Positions 62,901 to 64,000 of a DNA stretch of 64,000 bases are shown piece by piece (positions within the stretch are counted from its first letter, which is position 1; the number at the start of each line of letters is the position of its first letter). The DNA lies in NCBI RefSeq assembly GCF_019279795.1, contig NC_056729.1, positions 1,869,951,057 to 1,870,015,056 on the forward strand. Reading direction: 5' to 3'. A model generated the notes under the pieces. That model searched no databases and was not told the origin of the DNA. It saw only the letters and a program-made list of their open reading frames with translations. The position numbers and the translations under genes are program-made. Origin of the DNA: Protopterus annectens (taxonomy: Eukaryota; Chordata; Ceratodontiformes; Protopteridae).

Positions 62901-64000
62901 AATGAGTGTTTTTGGGTTTGCAGAGAACAAATGATGCAGGCTGAGTGTCTGGGAGGTCTTTAAGGTTTAGGACGATTGTTTTTTAGTGCCTCAACATATG
63001 CTGGTCTATGTGCCAGTGCATACCATGTGTGGTGGGTGCAGTGTGTCTGTTATTGACAGCCTAATTTTGAGCGCTTGGTTGCAAAAGTCTTACCTGCAAT
63101 GACAATGCATAATTACATCTCTTGTATACTGTTTCAATTTCTCTAAGGATTAGTTAGTTTATAGTGAATACAAGACAATTGCTACATTGCCTCAGGAAAT
63201 CCATATCCATCAGACGGGAGAAAGAGAAATTAGGAAAGTGGATATCCATGAAGACTGGTCCTTCTTGATGAACTAGAAGGGTATGATAAAAAAGGGGTTA
63301 ATGGCAGTATAACCTTTGGTGCTTTTAAAGCTAGAAGCAAAAAATAGGCTATTTTGGAGAAGATTCATGGGTAACACTTATCAGTGCACAAACTAGTTGT
63401 TCTTTGCAGAAATTATGTACTGGGTACATTATCAGAGGTGGTTTTATAGGAAACATTTAGCTTCTAAGTATCTGAGTCTATACAAGGCACTGATATATGC
63501 CAATAGCCCTCTGGCCAATAAAACAACATCACTTTAAGCCTTCCTGTGTGTTTCCTAACTCAGACTAACCAGATTACTCCTACTGCCACTAAATGAGTAA
63601 TCCCAAGTCTTCTTCATGTAAAAACACACAGAGGTCAGCTAAAAGTGAAAAGCTTACAGAAACCACTTCAACAACTAGCTAAGACAAGTGTTTTATTAAT
63701 CCAGCAGCAAGGGCAGTGGAAAACAAATGCACTTTACAGTCTTACAATGCAGATAAATGCAATCATTAATTCAAGAAAATAAAAGCAATGCAGCAAAATA
63801 ACTTAGAAAGGTGGAAGGTTTCAAGTAAAAGGACTTATCTCAGACTGGATAGTAAGATGGAGCAAAATCGCTATGAATACACAAGCAAGGATGCTAAACA
63901 TAGCTGAGCTCAGTGGGAATGAGCCAAGAGCCATGCTAATGCATCAACTTTATAGAGGCAATATATCAGTTGGGGATGGGGTAGACACAAGAATAGGGAA
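62901..64000. other. Unassigned end of window
   Basis: No coding frame over 60 codons, tandem array or recognised repeat end is seen. Confidence 0.4.

Overview
This is eukaryotic, vertebrate-type DNA made almost entirely of transposable elements, their nested remains and simple repeats. I see no convincing host protein-coding gene, no structural RNA gene, and nothing prokaryotic (no operons or CRISPR). The mix is CR1-like, L2-like and Rex1-like LINEs, tRNA-derived SINEs (V-SINE type, a CR1-tailed type and a MIR/L2-tailed type), Penelope-like elements (PLEs), a DIRS tyrosine-recombinase retrotransposon, a Ty3/gypsy scrap and several foldback elements. Such a mix fits a large-genome fish or amphibian. 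A lungfish is my best guess, but this is an inference from repeat content only.

Layout. 1-60: hammerhead-like core of a PLE end. 230-2745: CR1-like LINE (+). 3238-about 11850: long L2-like LINE (-) with a 60-bp minisatellite in its 3' part, a 2A-like motif before the endonuclease and a 66-bp tandem array in its 5' part. 12697-13299: foldback element in TA repeats. 13353-14315: CR1-like (-). 14690-15120: Ty3/gypsy integrase scrap (-). 15760-24238: Rex1/L2-like LINE (+) broken by a SINE (15942-16078) and by a DIRS element (17405-22590, -). 25340-27474: head-to-head PLE remnant. 28158-28420: V-SINE. 28460-28538 and 29066-29245: near-perfect palindromes, the second inside a 17-bp direct repeat. 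29406-33789: nearly complete PLE bounded by an exact 15-bp target duplication. 33960-39135: a series of L2-like fragments with V-SINEs inside. 39215-40735: another head-to-head PLE. 41020-42290: MIR-like SINE and L2-like fragment (-). 43080-47016: best CR1-like LINE (+), with esterase-type ORF1, endonuclease and RT. 47490-47989: assembly gap. 48500-52340: PLE-like hammerhead relic, L2-like 3' end, CR1-like (-). 54545-55290: old CR1-like (-). 56270-60345: SINE fragments and an interrupted fourth LINE fused to a CR1-like fragment. 60978-61280: foldback. 61705-62210: five 100-bp repeats. 62265-62900: CR1-like ORF1 esterase fragment (-).

How the parts relate. The CR1-like LINE shares its 3' tail with one SINE family and the L2-like LINE shares its tail with the V-SINE family, so two autonomous/non-autonomous partnerships can be read within the window. 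The PLEs show two kinds of insertion: one tandem copy with pseudo-LTRs, and several head-to-head inverted copies. Nesting gives relative ages: the Rex1-like LINE is older than its SINE and DIRS insertions, and L2-like copies are older than the V-SINEs inside them. The most notable object is the PLE at 29406-33789, whose RT frame is intact and whose GIY-YIG endonuclease is cut short by one stop codon.
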